A DNA stretch of 64,000 bases from Streptomyces sp. NBC_00358 (GTDB taxonomy: Bacteria; Actinomycetota; Actinomycetes; Streptomycetales; Streptomycetaceae). The position numbers and the translations under genes were made by a program. Below the pieces are notes generated by a model. The model saw nothing but the letters and a program-made list of their open reading frames with translations, was not told the origin of the DNA and searched no databases. The stretch is from NCBI RefSeq assembly GCF_036099295.1, contig NZ_CP107976.1, positions 3,720,001 through 3,784,000 on the forward strand. Direction: 5' to 3'. Numbering within the stretch: the stretch's first letter is position 1; each line of letters begins with the position of its first letter. This document shows, one piece after another, positions 49,864 through 58,975 of this stretch.

Positions 49864-51312
49864 TCAGCCCTCGCCCGCGGTCTTGCGGGTGTGCAGTTGT
49901 CGTGCCACCTCGGCGATCGAGCCGGACAGGGACGGGTACACGGTGAACGCGTTCGCGATCTGCTCGACCGTCAGGTTGTTGTCGACCGCGATCGAGATGG
50001 GGTGGATCAGCTCCGAGGCGTGCGGGGATACGACCACGCCGCCGACCACGATGCCGGTGCCGGGGCGGCAGAAGATCTTGACGAAGCCGTCGCGGATGCC
50101 CTGCATCTTGGCGCGCGGGTTGCGCAGCAGCGGCAGCTTCACGACCCGGGCTTCGATCTTGCCCGCGTCGACGTCCGCCTGGGAGTAGCCGACGGTGGCG
50201 ATCTCGGGGTCGGTGAAGACGTTCGAGGAGACCGTCTTCAGGTTCAGCGGGGCCACCGCGTCGCCGAGGAAGTGGTACATGGCGATACGGCCCTGCATGG
50301 CCGCGACGGACGCGAGGGCGAAGACGCCGGTCACGTCACCCGCCGCGTACACGCCCGGAGCGGTCGTGCGGGAGACCCTGTCCGTCCAGATGTGCCCGGA
50401 GTCGCGGACCCTGACGCCGGCCTCCTCCAGACCCATCCCGCTGCTGTTGGGGATGGCGCCGACGGCCATCAGGCAGTGCGTACCGCTGATGATCCGGCCG
50501 TCGGAGAGCGTGACCTCGACGCGGTCGCCGACCCGTTTGGCGGACTCGGCGCGGGAGCGGGCCATGACGTTCATGCCGCGGCGGCGGAAGACGTCCTCCA
50601 GGACGGCGGCGGCGTCCGGGTCCTCGCCCGGCAGCACACGGTCGCGGCTGGAGACGAGGGTGACGCGGGAGCCGAGCGCCTGGTAGGCGCCGGCGAACTC
50701 GGCGCCGGTGACACCGGAGCCGACCACGATGAGCTCCTCGGGCAGCTCGTCGAGGTCGTAGACCTGGGTCCAGTTCAGGATGCGCTCGCCGTCGGGCTGC
50801 GCGTCGGGCAGCTCACGCGGGTGCCCGCCGGTGGCGAGGAGTACGGCGTCGGCGGTGAGGGTCTCCTCGGCGCCGTCCGCGGCGCTGACGACGACCTTGC
50901 GGGAGCCGTCCAGGGCCTGCATGCCCTCCAGCCGTCCGCGGCCGCGCAGGACGCGGGCGCCGGCGCGGGTCACCGAGGCCGTGATGTCGTGCGACTGGGC
51001 GAGCGCGAGGCGCTTCACCCTGCGGTTGACCTTGCCGAGGTCGACCCCGACCACCCGGGCGGCCTGCTCCAGGGGTGGGGTGTCGTCGGCGACGATGATC
51101 CCCAGCTCCTCGTAGGAGGAGTCGAACGTCGTCATCACCTCGGCCGTGGCGATGAGAGTCTTCGACGGCACGCAGTCGGTGAGCACCGACGCCCCGCCCA
51201 GACCGTCGCAGTCGACGACGGTCACCTCCGCGCCGAGCTGCGCGGCTACCAGCGCCGCTTCATATCCGCCGGGTCCGCCACCGATGATCACGATCCGAGT
51301 CACGTACTCCAT
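49864..51312 (-). CDS. LpdA-like FAD-dependent NAD(P)H:quinone reductase
   Basis: 482 residues, dihydrolipoamide-dehydrogenase fold. The FAD motif GGGPGGYEAA (11-20), NAD motif VVGSGVTGAEFA and the second FAD motif YAAGDVTG are all present. Where true lipoamide dehydrogenases have the redox C-x4-C pair, this has S42 and C47 (GGASVLTDCVPSK), and the C-terminal His-Pro catalytic motif HAHPT is altered (HASELIHP). Both features match actinobacterial LpdA-type quinone reductases rather than pyruvate dehydrogenase E3. The ATG start encodes MEYVTRIVIIGG. It lies between the DeoR gene and the divergent cyclotransferase gene. Confidence 0.91.
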   Translation of the reverse strand: MEYVTRIVIIGGGPGGYEAALVAAQLGAEVTVVDCDGLGGASVLTDCVPSKTLIATAEVMTTFDSSYEELGIIVADDTPPLEQAARVVGVDLGKVNRRVKRLALAQSHDITASVTRAGARVLRGRGRLEGMQALDGSRKVVVSAADGAEETLTADAVLLATGGHPRELPDAQPDGERILNWTQVYDLDELPEELIVVGSGVTGAEFAGAYQALGSRVTLVSSRDRVLPGEDPDAAAVLEDVFRRRGMNVMARSRAESAKRVGDRVEVTLSDGRIISGTHCLMAVGAIPNSSGMGLEEAGVRVRDSGHIWTDRVSRTTAPGVYAAGDVTGVFALASVAAMQGRIAMYHFLGDAVAPLNLKTVSSNVFTDPEIATVGYSQADVDAGKIEARVVKLPLLRNPRAKMQGIRDGFVKIFCRPGTGIVVGGVVVSPHASELIHPISIAVDNNLTVEQIANAFTVYPSLSGSIAEVARQLHTRKTAGEG

Positions 51313-51419
51313 TGTCCCGCACGCTTCAAGGTGCTTCCGCCCAGGGGCCCCGAGTTCGCGGCATCCGAGCCACTTTGTTACGCGGGAGGCCCGCGTGTCG
51401 CTGCCGTACCCTCGATCCC

Positions 51420-51857
51420 ATGTCGCTCTACGCCGCGTACGCCGGCAATCTCGACCCGCGGCTCATGACGCGCCGCGCCCCGCATTCGCCGCTGCGCGCC
51501 ACGGGCTGGCTGAACGGCTGGCGGCTGACCTTCGGGGGCGAGCACATGGGCTGGGAAGGCGCGCTCGCCACGATCGTCGAGGCGCCGCGGTCCCAGGTCT
51601 TCGTGGCGCTGTACGACATCGCACCGCTGGACGAGGACTCCATGGACCGCTGGGAGGGCGTCGGCCTCGACGTCTACCGTCGGATGCGTGTACGGGTGCA
51701 CACACTGGAGGGTGAGGAAGCCGCGTGGCTTTATGTACTGAACGGGTACGAGGGGGGACTGCCCTCGGCGCGTTACCTGGGCGAGCTCGCGGACGCGGCC
51801 GAGTCGGCGGGCGCTCCGCACGACTACGTCATGGAGCTCCGCAAGCGCCCCTGCTGA
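51420..51857 (+). CDS. gamma-glutamylcyclotransferase-like protein
   Basis: 145 residues. YAAYAGNLDPRLM at the start is the GGCT/AIG2 substrate-binding loop (Y-G-S-N-L type, here YAGNL), and the general-base Glu is in EDSMDRWEG (about 60). It may cyclise gamma-glutamyl groups to 5-oxoproline; many members have other substrates. The ATG at 51420 lacks a ribosome-binding site, and TACCCT at 51407-51412 suggests a leaderless mRNA. The frame is open upstream through the divergent promoter region. Confidence 0.88.
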   Translation: MSLYAAYAGNLDPRLMTRRAPHSPLRATGWLNGWRLTFGGEHMGWEGALATIVEAPRSQVFVALYDIAPLDEDSMDRWEGVGLDVYRRMRVRVHTLEGEEAAWLYVLNGYEGGLPSARYLGELADAAESAGAPHDYVMELRKRPC

Positions 51858-52126
51858 GGCCGGTGGCGCTGGACGCGCCCACCCACCCCGCGGCGGCATC
51901 TTCGCCGCTCCGCGGCGTCCTGCCCGTCGGCCCGCCCCACTCGCCCCCCTGTCAGGGCACCCCCGCGCCCGCCGTTCCGCCGCGCGTTTCCCGCCCGCCC
52001 GTCCGTCTCGGCCGGATTCTCCGCCCGAGCACCCGAGCACCCTGGCGACCGCTCAGGCAGCGCCCCCTCCCCCCTCTCTCGTCGGAAACGACAAGACAAC
52101 GATCGCAAGACCGTGAGCTCTGTCAT

Positions 52127-52138
52127 CTACGCGCGTAG
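52127..52138. promoter_or_regulatory. CTACGCGCGTAG palindrome, copy 1 (nucleoside phosphorylase promoter)
   Basis: A perfect 12-bp palindrome 25 bases upstream of the phosphorylase GTG, covering the expected -35 region. The identical sequence lies before deoC at 60271-60282. It is a strong candidate operator of a nucleoside/deoxyribose regulon, repressor-like by position. Confidence 0.75.
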
Positions 52139-52150
52139 GCCCAGACCGGC

Positions 52151-52156
52151 TACCCT
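52151..52156 (+). promoter_or_regulatory. -10 of the nucleoside phosphorylase promoter
   Basis: TACCCT ends seven bases before the GTG at 52164, so transcription should begin on or next to the start codon (leaderless). No ribosome-binding site is present. Confidence 0.55.
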
Positions 52157-52163
52157 CTTGCGC

Positions 52164-52988
52164 GTGAACGCATCTCTTCTTCCGGACGACATCCAGGGCG
52201 ACCCCCACGCCGCCGCTGACGCCGCCGCCACGCGCCTGCGCGAGCTCACGGGTGCCGAGACCCATGACGTCGCCCTCGTGATGGGCTCCGGCTGGGCTCC
52301 CGCCGTGGACGCCCTCGGCACCCCCGAGGCCGAGTTCCCGGTCACCGAGCTGCCCGGCTTCCCGCCGCCGGCGGTCGAGGGCCACGGCGGCACGATCCGC
52401 TCGTACCGCATCGGCGACAAGCGCGCCCTGGTCTTCCTCGGCCGCACCCACTTCTACGAGGGCCGCGGAGTCGCCGCCGTCGCGCACGGCGTACGTACCG
52501 CCGTCGCCGCCGGCTGCAAGACCATCGTCCTCACCAACGGCTGCGGCGGCCTGCGCGAGGGCATGCGCCCCGGCCAGCCCGTGCTGATCAGCGACCACAT
52601 CAACCTGACGGCCACCTCGCCGATCATCGGCGCGAACTTCGTCGACCTCACCGACCTGTACTCGCCGCGGCTGCGCGCGCTGTGCAAGGAGGTCGACCCC
52701 TCCCTGGAGGAGGGCGTCTACGCGCAGTTCCCCGGCCCGCACTACGAGACTCCGGCCGAGATCCGCATGGCCCGGGTCATCGGGGCCGACCTGGTGGGCA
52801 TGTCGACGACGCTCGAAGCCATCGCCGCGCGCGAGGCGGGCGCCGAGGTCCTCGGCATCTCCCTCGTCACCAACCTCGCCGCCGGCATGACGGGCGAGCC
52901 CCTCAACCACGAGGAGGTCCTCCAGGCCGGCCGCGACTCGGCCGCGCGCATGGGGGAACTCCTGACCCAGGTACTGGATCGCCTGTAA
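52164..52988 (+). CDS. purine-nucleoside phosphorylase (trimeric, PNP/MTAP class)
   Basis: 274 residues. The phosphate site is near LVMGSGWAP and GRTHFYEG; the ribose/base site is in TNGCGGLREGMRPGQPVLISDHIN and GPHYETPAEIRM; LVGMSTTLEAIAA and VTNLAAGM are also conserved. It splits (deoxy)inosine and guanosine to base and (deoxy)ribose-1-phosphate. The mutase encoded 93 bases downstream and DeoC would take the sugar onward. The start is the GTG at 52164 with no ribosome-binding site, apparently leaderless. The open frame extends 51 bases further without a start signal. Confidence 0.94.
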   Translation: MNASLLPDDIQGDPHAAADAAATRLRELTGAETHDVALVMGSGWAPAVDALGTPEAEFPVTELPGFPPPAVEGHGGTIRSYRIGDKRALVFLGRTHFYEGRGVAAVAHGVRTAVAAGCKTIVLTNGCGGLREGMRPGQPVLISDHINLTATSPIIGANFVDLTDLYSPRLRALCKEVDPSLEEGVYAQFPGPHYETPAEIRMARVIGADLVGMSTTLEAIAAREAGAEVLGISLVTNLAAGMTGEPLNHEEVLQAGRDSAARMGELLTQVLDRL

Positions 52989-53081
52989 GCGGCGGAACCC
53001 GCCCCGGCGCCCGGGGACGGAACGACCCGGGACACACCCGGGGTACACGGAACCGTACGACCGAAGAGAGGTGCACCCGAG

Positions 53082-54713
53082 GTGCAGGACGAACTCATCG
53101 CGCGGGCCAAGGCGTGGCTGGCCGAGGACCCCGACGCGGAGACCCGTGACGAACTCGCCAAGCTCGTCGACGCCGAGGACGTCACCGAACTGGCCGCCCG
53201 CTTCAGCGGCACGCTCCAGTTCGGCACCGCGGGCCTGCGCGGTGAACTCGGCGCGGGACCGATGCGGATGAACCGCTCCGTGGTCATCCGGGCCGCGGCC
53301 GGACTCGCCGCGTATCTCAAGGCCCAGGGACGGACCGGCGGCCTCGTGGTGATCGGCTACGACGCCCGCCACAAGTCCGCGGACTTCGCCCGGGACACGG
53401 CGGCCGTGATGACGGGCGCGGGCCTGCGCGCCGCCGTCCTGCCCCGGCCGCTGCCCACGCCCGTCCTCGCCTACGCCATACGGCACCTCGGCGCGGTCGC
53501 GGGCGTGGAGGTCACCGCCAGCCACAACCCGCCCCGCGACAACGGCTACAAGGTGTACCTGGGCGACGGTTCGCAGATCGTCCCGCCGGCCGACGCTGAG
53601 ATCGCCGCCGAGATCGACGCGGTCCGCGCGCTCGCCGACGTGCCCCGCCCCGACTCGGGCTGGGAGATCCTCGACGAGGGAGTCCTGGACGCCTATCTGG
53701 CCCGTACGGACGCCGTCCTCGCCGAGGGCTCGGCGCGCACCGCCCGCACCGTCTACACGGCCATGCACGGCGTCGGCAAGGACGTGCTGCTCGCCGCCTT
53801 CGCGCGGGCCGGGTTCCCCGAGCCGGTGCTCGTCGCCGAGCAGGCCGAGCCCGACCCGGACTTCCCGACCGTGGCCTTCCCCAACCCGGAGGAGCCCGGC
53901 GCGATGGACCTCGCCTTCGCGGCGGCCCGCGCGGCGGAACCCGACCTGGTCATCGCCAACGACCCGGACGCCGACCGGTGCGCCGTGGCCGTGAGGTCCG
54001 GCGCCGACTGGCGGATGCTGCGCGGCGACGAGGTCGGCGCGCTGCTCGCCGAGCACCTGGTGCGCCGGGGCGCGCGCGGCGTCTTCGCCGAGTCGATCGT
54101 CTCCTCCTCGCTGCTCGGCCGGATCGCCGAGGGCGCGGGACTGCCGTACGAGGAGACGCTCACCGGCTTCAAGTGGATCGCCCGCGTGGAGGGTCTGCGG
54201 TACGGGTACGAGGAGGCGCTCGGCTACTGCGTCGACCCCGACGGCGTGCGCGACAAGGACGGCATCACCGCCGCCCTGCTCATCACCGAACTGGCCTCCG
54301 AGCTCAAGGAGCGGGGCCGGACCCTGCTCGACCTCCTCGACGACATCGCTGTCACGTACGGGCTGCACGCCACCGACCAGCTCTCGGTCCGGGTGGAGGA
54401 CCTGTCGGTCATCGCGAACGCCATGCGCCGGCTGCGCGAGCGGCCGCCCACGGAGCTCGCGGGGCTGGCCGTCACCAGGGCCGAGGACCTGACCCTGGGG
54501 ACGGACCGGCTGCCGCCGACGGACGGTCTGCGCTACACCCTGGACGGCGCCCGGGTCATCGTCCGCCCGAGCGGCACCGAGCCCAAGCTGAAGTGCTACC
54601 TGGAGGTCGTGGTGCCCGTCGGCGGCCACGGAGACCTCCCGGCGGCCCACGCGAAGGCCGCCGGGCTGCTGACGGCGATCAAGCGGGATCTGTCGGCCGC
54701 GGCCGGCATCTGA
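53082..54713 (+). CDS. phosphohexomutase-family enzyme, probable phosphopentomutase
   Basis: 543 residues. Alpha-D-phosphohexomutase motifs: TASHNPP with the catalytic Ser (about 145), metal loop DPDADR (about 300), sugar loop EEALGY and phosphate loop RPSGTEPK. By sequence this could be phosphomannomutase or phosphoglucomutase. Its position directly after purine nucleoside phosphorylase and in the same catabolic set as deoC argues that it isomerises (deoxy)ribose-1-phosphate to the 5-phosphate, as some PGM-family members do (inference). The GTG start at 53082 has only a distant purine-rich site (AGAGAGG, about 11 bases upstream). Confidence 0.9.
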   Translation: MQDELIARAKAWLAEDPDAETRDELAKLVDAEDVTELAARFSGTLQFGTAGLRGELGAGPMRMNRSVVIRAAAGLAAYLKAQGRTGGLVVIGYDARHKSADFARDTAAVMTGAGLRAAVLPRPLPTPVLAYAIRHLGAVAGVEVTASHNPPRDNGYKVYLGDGSQIVPPADAEIAAEIDAVRALADVPRPDSGWEILDEGVLDAYLARTDAVLAEGSARTARTVYTAMHGVGKDVLLAAFARAGFPEPVLVAEQAEPDPDFPTVAFPNPEEPGAMDLAFAAARAAEPDLVIANDPDADRCAVAVRSGADWRMLRGDEVGALLAEHLVRRGARGVFAESIVSSSLLGRIAEGAGLPYEETLTGFKWIARVEGLRYGYEEALGYCVDPDGVRDKDGITAALLITELASELKERGRTLLDLLDDIAVTYGLHATDQLSVRVEDLSVIANAMRRLRERPPTELAGLAVTRAEDLTLGTDRLPPTDGLRYTLDGARVIVRPSGTEPKLKCYLEVVVPVGGHGDLPAAHAKAAGLLTAIKRDLSAAAGI

Positions 54714-54886
54714 ATCCCCGCCCGGTGGGAGGCGGCCCGTCCGCCGCCTCCCACCGGGCCAGGACCCGCCCGTACACCCTCTTACGGGTGACTTCCGCAT
54801 GGCAGTTGACGCAGCGCTCCCGTGCGCCACCGGACGACCGAGGAACGGTTACCGGTAGCGCACCGTCGAGTCCCAGGAGCTGCCGC

Positions 54887-56107
54887 GTGCCCTCGACCGA
54901 TTCCCGGCCGACGTCCGCCCCGCCCCGCGGTGCCCCGGGCGGACGTGTCCCCGGTGTCCCGACCGCCCGGCGCGCGCCGGGCGCCCCCGGCCTCCTCGCC
55001 GCCGTCCGCGTCTCCCTCCGGCACGCGGCCCCCGCACTCCTCGGCTACGCGGCCGTCCGCGTCACCGGCCTGCTCGCGCTCGCGTTCTGGGCGCACCGCA
55101 GACACCACGGCCTCTGGCCGATCCTGGCTGCGCAGTGGGACGCGGACTGGTACCTAGGCATCGCCGACCACGGCTACACCCACCATCTGGGCACCGCGTT
55201 CGACGCGAACAACCTGGCCTTCTTCCCGCTCTACCCGCTGCTGGTCAAGGCCGTCGCGGTCCTGACCCCCGGCTCGCGCGCCACGACCGGGCTGGCCGTC
55301 ACGGTCGGATGCTCGTTCCTGGCCGCGTGGGGCGTCCACGCGGTGGGCAGCCGGCTGCACGACCGCCGCGTCGGGGTGCTGCTGACCGTGCTGTGGGCGG
55401 CCCTGCCGGTGGGTCTCGTCCAGTGGATGGGCTACACGGAGTCGCTGTTCACGGCGTTCGCCGCGTGGGCGCTGTACGCGGTGCTCACCGGCCGCCTGAT
55501 GTGGGCGGCCTCGCTGGCGGCGCTGGCCGGACTGACCCGGCCGACCGGTATCGCGGTCGCCGTCGCCGTCGCCGTGGCCGCGCTGCTGTCACTGCGCCGG
55601 GGCTTCTCGGTACGGCCGCTCGCGGCGGCCGCCCTGGCACCGGCGGGCTGGCTCGCCTACGTCGGCTGGGTGGGCCTGCGCCTGGGCCGCTGGGACGGCT
55701 ACATCGCCGTGCAGCGGCTGTGGCACAACGAGTGGGACGGCGGGGCGGAGACCGTGCGCCGGCTGCGCGAGGTACTGGCGCAGAACTCGTCGCCCGAGCT
55801 GTTCCTGATCATGGTGACGGTGACCCTGCTGGCGGCGGTGGTGCTGTACGGGCTCTCCGTCTGGGACCGCCAGCCGCTGCCCCTGCTGGTCTTCACCGGG
55901 GTCCTGCTGCTGATCGTCCTCGGCAGCGGCGGCGTCTACTTCCCGCGCGCCCGCTTCCTGCTGCCCGGCTTCCCGCTGCTGCTCCCCGCGGCCCTGCACC
56001 TGGCCCGTGCCTCACGCCGCTTCCGGTCCCTGTTCCTCACGGCCGCGGTGCTCGGTTCGGCGTACTGCGGCGCGTACATGGTCCTGGTGTGGCCGAGCGC
56101 ACCCTGA
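54887..56107 (+). CDS. PIG-V/DUF2029-like polyprenyl-phosphate mannosyltransferase
   Basis: 406 residues with about nine membrane helices. The first external loop carries WDADWYLGIADHGY, the acidic pair expected of GT-C mannosyltransferases, then FFPLYPLL and PTGIAVAVAVAV, as in PIG-V-related actinobacterial proteins. It would add mannose from a lipid donor to a membrane or wall acceptor, or to a protein. Start GTG 54887, with AGGAG eight bases upstream; the upstream open frame overlaps the mutase gene. Its N-terminal ~40 residues are Pro/Arg/Ser-rich. Confidence 0.85.
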   Translation: MPSTDSRPTSAPPRGAPGGRVPGVPTARRAPGAPGLLAAVRVSLRHAAPALLGYAAVRVTGLLALAFWAHRRHHGLWPILAAQWDADWYLGIADHGYTHHLGTAFDANNLAFFPLYPLLVKAVAVLTPGSRATTGLAVTVGCSFLAAWGVHAVGSRLHDRRVGVLLTVLWAALPVGLVQWMGYTESLFTAFAAWALYAVLTGRLMWAASLAALAGLTRPTGIAVAVAVAVAALLSLRRGFSVRPLAAAALAPAGWLAYVGWVGLRLGRWDGYIAVQRLWHNEWDGGAETVRRLREVLAQNSSPELFLIMVTVTLLAAVVLYGLSVWDRQPLPLLVFTGVLLLIVLGSGGVYFPRARFLLPGFPLLLPAALHLARASRRFRSLFLTAAVLGSAYCGAYMVLVWPSAP

Positions 56108-56195
56108 AGCCGGAAGCCACCGGTCGGCCACCACCCTCCCTCCACAGCCCGTGCCCGCCGTCGCGTCGCGGGAGCTCGGGCCGTCGCGCCCCGGC

Positions 56196-57914
56196 TCACC
56201 CGTCCAGGAACCCCGTCAGGCCGACCAGCACGGCCGTCAGCCACGCCAGGACGAACGGCACCGCCAGCGGCCACAGGGGGCGCCCCCGCTCGCGCTCCTC
56301 GCTGTCGCCGGTGGGGCGCAGGGCGGGGTCGGTGTGCATGGCGGTGACCTCGGCGGCCAGGACGTCGTACGGGTGGGTCACACCCCGACGACGCTGGAGC
56401 CGGGCCCAGCGGGGCGCGGAGACCGTCCAGGACCCGTCGCCGTGCCAGCGCAGCTTGAGTTCGAGGGACTCCCGGCGGACCGAGCGGACGTCGTCCCACG
56501 GGATGTGGGTGGTCCCGCGCAGGCCGTTCAGCCAGAGCCCGGTGCGGTCGGCGGTGACGCGCCAGCACAGCTTCACGGGGATGCGGAACGCGCCGTACAG
56601 GCCGGTGAGGACAACCAGGATGTCCTTCCAGAGACCGACGTCCCCGTCGGTCGAGATCCAGTACAGCAGGACGCCCCACACCACCATCAGGAAGCCGGAC
56701 AGCCGGTCCACCGCGCCCGCGCGCCAGCGGCGGACCGGCACCGGGCTCGTCAGACGCGCGGCCTCCACCAGGCCGAGGTGCTCCTCGTCGTCCGCCGCGG
56801 TCCGTGCCGCCGCCCGCTTCGCCCGCTCCAGGCGCCGCCGCACGCCGCCCTCCGACAGCGGACGTACGGGCCCGGACGACCGTTCCGTCACCGGCGGGTC
56901 ACCGGGCTTCGGCGCGGCGCTGACGAGGACGACCTCGGCACCGTCGTACGGCGTCCCGTACAGGACCGCCTCCCGCAGCGGCTCCGCCCGGTCGTCGTCG
57001 AGCCGGTCGGCGGACCGCGCCCGGTCCGCGACGTCCCCCAGGTCCGCCAGGTCGGCCAGGTCCGCCACGGTGTCCGTCACGGCTTCCTCCACGACGGCCG
57101 TGTCGTTGTCCCTGTCGTGGTCCAGCGGGACCACGCCGACGGTGAACAGCGGTCGCAGGCCCGCCACGTCGTCCGCGGCGAAGACCTTCACGCCGCCTCG
57201 TCCCGTCCCGCGCACCAGGACGCGCAGGACCGGTGCGGGCGCTGCGCGCAGCGCGGCGGCCCGCCGCCTGCCCAGCACTCCGGAGAGCAGCGCGGTGACA
57301 CCCAGCCCGGCCACGAAACAGCCCGCGACGGCCGCCGCGGCGCGGCCCTCCGAGGAGTCCCACAGACCGGCGGTCGCCATCACCGGAACGCCCGCCAGGA
57401 TCAGGGTGATCCCGAGCCCGGAGAGGAACCGGCCCCGCCCGATGGGCCGGTCCGCGTCCGGCAGGGGTGCCGTCACACCTCCGGAGGCGGTCAGCGCCGC
57501 CTCCCGCTGCCGCTCCCGCGCTCGCAGTCGCGTCGCGGAGATCGCCAGGGCGGCCGCGGTCAGCAGGAGTGCGCCCGCGAGGACGGGGAGGACCGGCGCG
57601 GGACGCAGGACGACCGCCGCCAGGGCCAGGGGCGGCGCCCACACCCGTACGGCCTCGGGCCGTAGCTGCAGCAGGACCAGGAGGAGCCCGGCCGGCGTCG
57701 CGAGGTACGGCGGCAGGCCGGCCGCGGTCAGGCCCAGCGCGGCCAGCGCGCCGGTCAGCAGCACCAGCTTGAGAACCCGCAGCCCGACCCGTGGCACCGG
57801 TATCCAGCCCGGCGGCAGTACCCGCGTCCAGCGCCTGGTGTGTTCCGTGGTCCAGGGGAGGCAGCCGTCGGGTATCGCGGTGGCGGGCAGTGTCCGCCGG
57901 ACGTCGGTGTTCAT
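56196..57914 (-). CDS. large membrane protein with PH-like domain
   Basis: 572 residues. Membrane helix pairs lie at about 45-95 and 100-125, near 165-215 and near 420-445, with a final helix at 550-568. Between about 450 and 530 lies a PH-like domain (RVTADRTGLWLNGLRGTTHIPWDDVRSV, as two pieces), the bPH form found in many actinobacterial membrane proteins. The middle (about 270-400) is charged and probably disordered. It precedes a smaller PH-domain membrane protein gene on the same strand, separated by 114 bases. Function unknown. Confidence 0.82.
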   Translation of the reverse strand: MNTDVRRTLPATAIPDGCLPWTTEHTRRWTRVLPPGWIPVPRVGLRVLKLVLLTGALAALGLTAAGLPPYLATPAGLLLVLLQLRPEAVRVWAPPLALAAVVLRPAPVLPVLAGALLLTAAALAISATRLRARERQREAALTASGGVTAPLPDADRPIGRGRFLSGLGITLILAGVPVMATAGLWDSSEGRAAAAVAGCFVAGLGVTALLSGVLGRRRAAALRAAPAPVLRVLVRGTGRGGVKVFAADDVAGLRPLFTVGVVPLDHDRDNDTAVVEEAVTDTVADLADLADLGDVADRARSADRLDDDRAEPLREAVLYGTPYDGAEVVLVSAAPKPGDPPVTERSSGPVRPLSEGGVRRRLERAKRAAARTAADDEEHLGLVEAARLTSPVPVRRWRAGAVDRLSGFLMVVWGVLLYWISTDGDVGLWKDILVVLTGLYGAFRIPVKLCWRVTADRTGLWLNGLRGTTHIPWDDVRSVRRESLELKLRWHGDGSWTVSAPRWARLQRRRGVTHPYDVLAAEVTAMHTDPALRPTGDSEERERGRPLWPLAVPFVLAWLTAVLVGLTGFLDG

Positions 57915-58028
57915 CGTTTCCCTGGGACTCGGACCACGGGGGCGGTTGTACGGCGGGCCCTCGGCTTCGTCTCCGGGTGGGGAACGGCGTTCGCGGCCGT
58001 GCGGGGCGCGGCCCCGCGATGGGCTACG

Positions 58029-58694
58029 TCAGCCCGTGACCAGCAGGATCGCGAGGAGGACGGCGCCTGCGAGGGCGGGGCCGATCACCTCGTACGCCCA
58101 GCGCACCGTGACCTCGCCCTGGGCAGTGTCCGCGGTGGCCCTGGACTCGGCCGTCTCACGCAGCTCCTGCATGATCCGGTCGGTCTCGGGGCGGGCCGGC
58201 GCGTCGGCGGCGGCGCCCCGGCCGAAGGAGGACGGACGGCCCAGCGACGACAGACGGCCTTCGCCTCCGGTGCCCCGCAGGGGCTGCCTGGTCGCCTTCT
58301 TGCGGGCACGCAGCGACACGGGCACCGCCCACAACTGGTACTTCGTGCCCGAGGTGTCGACGACCTCGTTCGAGTAGTGCGAGCGCAGCGAGGCGACCTG
58401 GCCCCAGGGGAGCTTGATCACGCGGAGCGGGTTGCGGACGCGCAGCCGGTCGTCGTTCGCGTAGACCGCGGGGCGCAGGGTGAAGGCGCTCACCACGGGG
58501 ACGGCGAGGATCAGCCCGGCGAGCGCCAGCCACGGGGTGCGGCCGTGTCCGGAGACCAGCGCGTCGACGCCGAGCCAGCCCACGATGAACAGCAGAAGGG
58601 CGCCGCCCGCGATACCGGAGGGTGACCGGTAGATCCGGTCCCTGGCCTCGGGTCGCGAGGCGTCCGGAAGGGGTGACTGGTGGTCGGTGGTCAT
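58029..58694 (-). CDS. PH-domain membrane protein
   Basis: 221 residues. Helices at about 26-46 and 52-72 lead into a bPH_6-like domain (about 73-135: PAVYANDDRLRVRNPLRVIKLPW). A disordered linker with RRPSSFGRG-like Arg/Gly residues follows, and a C-terminal helix (about 198-218). This three-helix-plus-PH layout is frequent in Streptomyces and unassigned. The ATG at 58694 begins MTTDHQSPLPD. It lies upstream of, and in the same direction as, the larger PH protein gene and may form an operon with it. Confidence 0.84.
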   Translation of the reverse strand: MTTDHQSPLPDASRPEARDRIYRSPSGIAGGALLLFIVGWLGVDALVSGHGRTPWLALAGLILAVPVVSAFTLRPAVYANDDRLRVRNPLRVIKLPWGQVASLRSHYSNEVVDTSGTKYQLWAVPVSLRARKKATRQPLRGTGGEGRLSSLGRPSSFGRGAAADAPARPETDRIMQELRETAESRATADTAQGEVTVRWAYEVIGPALAGAVLLAILLVTG

Positions 58695-58975
58695 GGTCCC
58701 GATTGTGCACGACGTGTGCCGCGCGCTTGAGCTCGGTGGGGTCTCACTACGGTCGCGAAAGCCCTCGCCCGGCCCGTCGCCCCGGTACCTCGGCGGGGCC
58801 GGTCACGACGGCCCCCGGCGTCCGGCGGAAATTCGGGCATTCCAGGTGGCGCGGCGCGGGACAGGCGGCGGCGTGCCGCCTGATCCGGCATCCTCTTGGC
58901 CTCGGGTCGGCTTGAACTGGGACGGTGTCATCTCCGCGTCATCTCCGCGTCATCACGGCAAGCACGGGAGGCCTC

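Larger units (their letters stand above)
51858..52163. other. 306-base GC-rich gap with the nucleoside phosphorylase promoter at its right end
   Basis: No gene seen. The first 220 bases are Pro/Arg-coding noise in every frame. The right end holds the palindrome at 52127-52138 and TACCCT at 52151-52156. Confidence 0.5.

Noticed and set aside
52053..54830. 925-codon minus-strand open frame over PNP and mutase
   Set aside because: Antisense shadow of two genes with intact catalytic motifs.
55135..58377. 1080-codon plus-strand open frame
   Set aside because: Runs out of frame through the mannosyltransferase and antisense through two PH-protein genes; composition is Arg/Ser/Pro noise.
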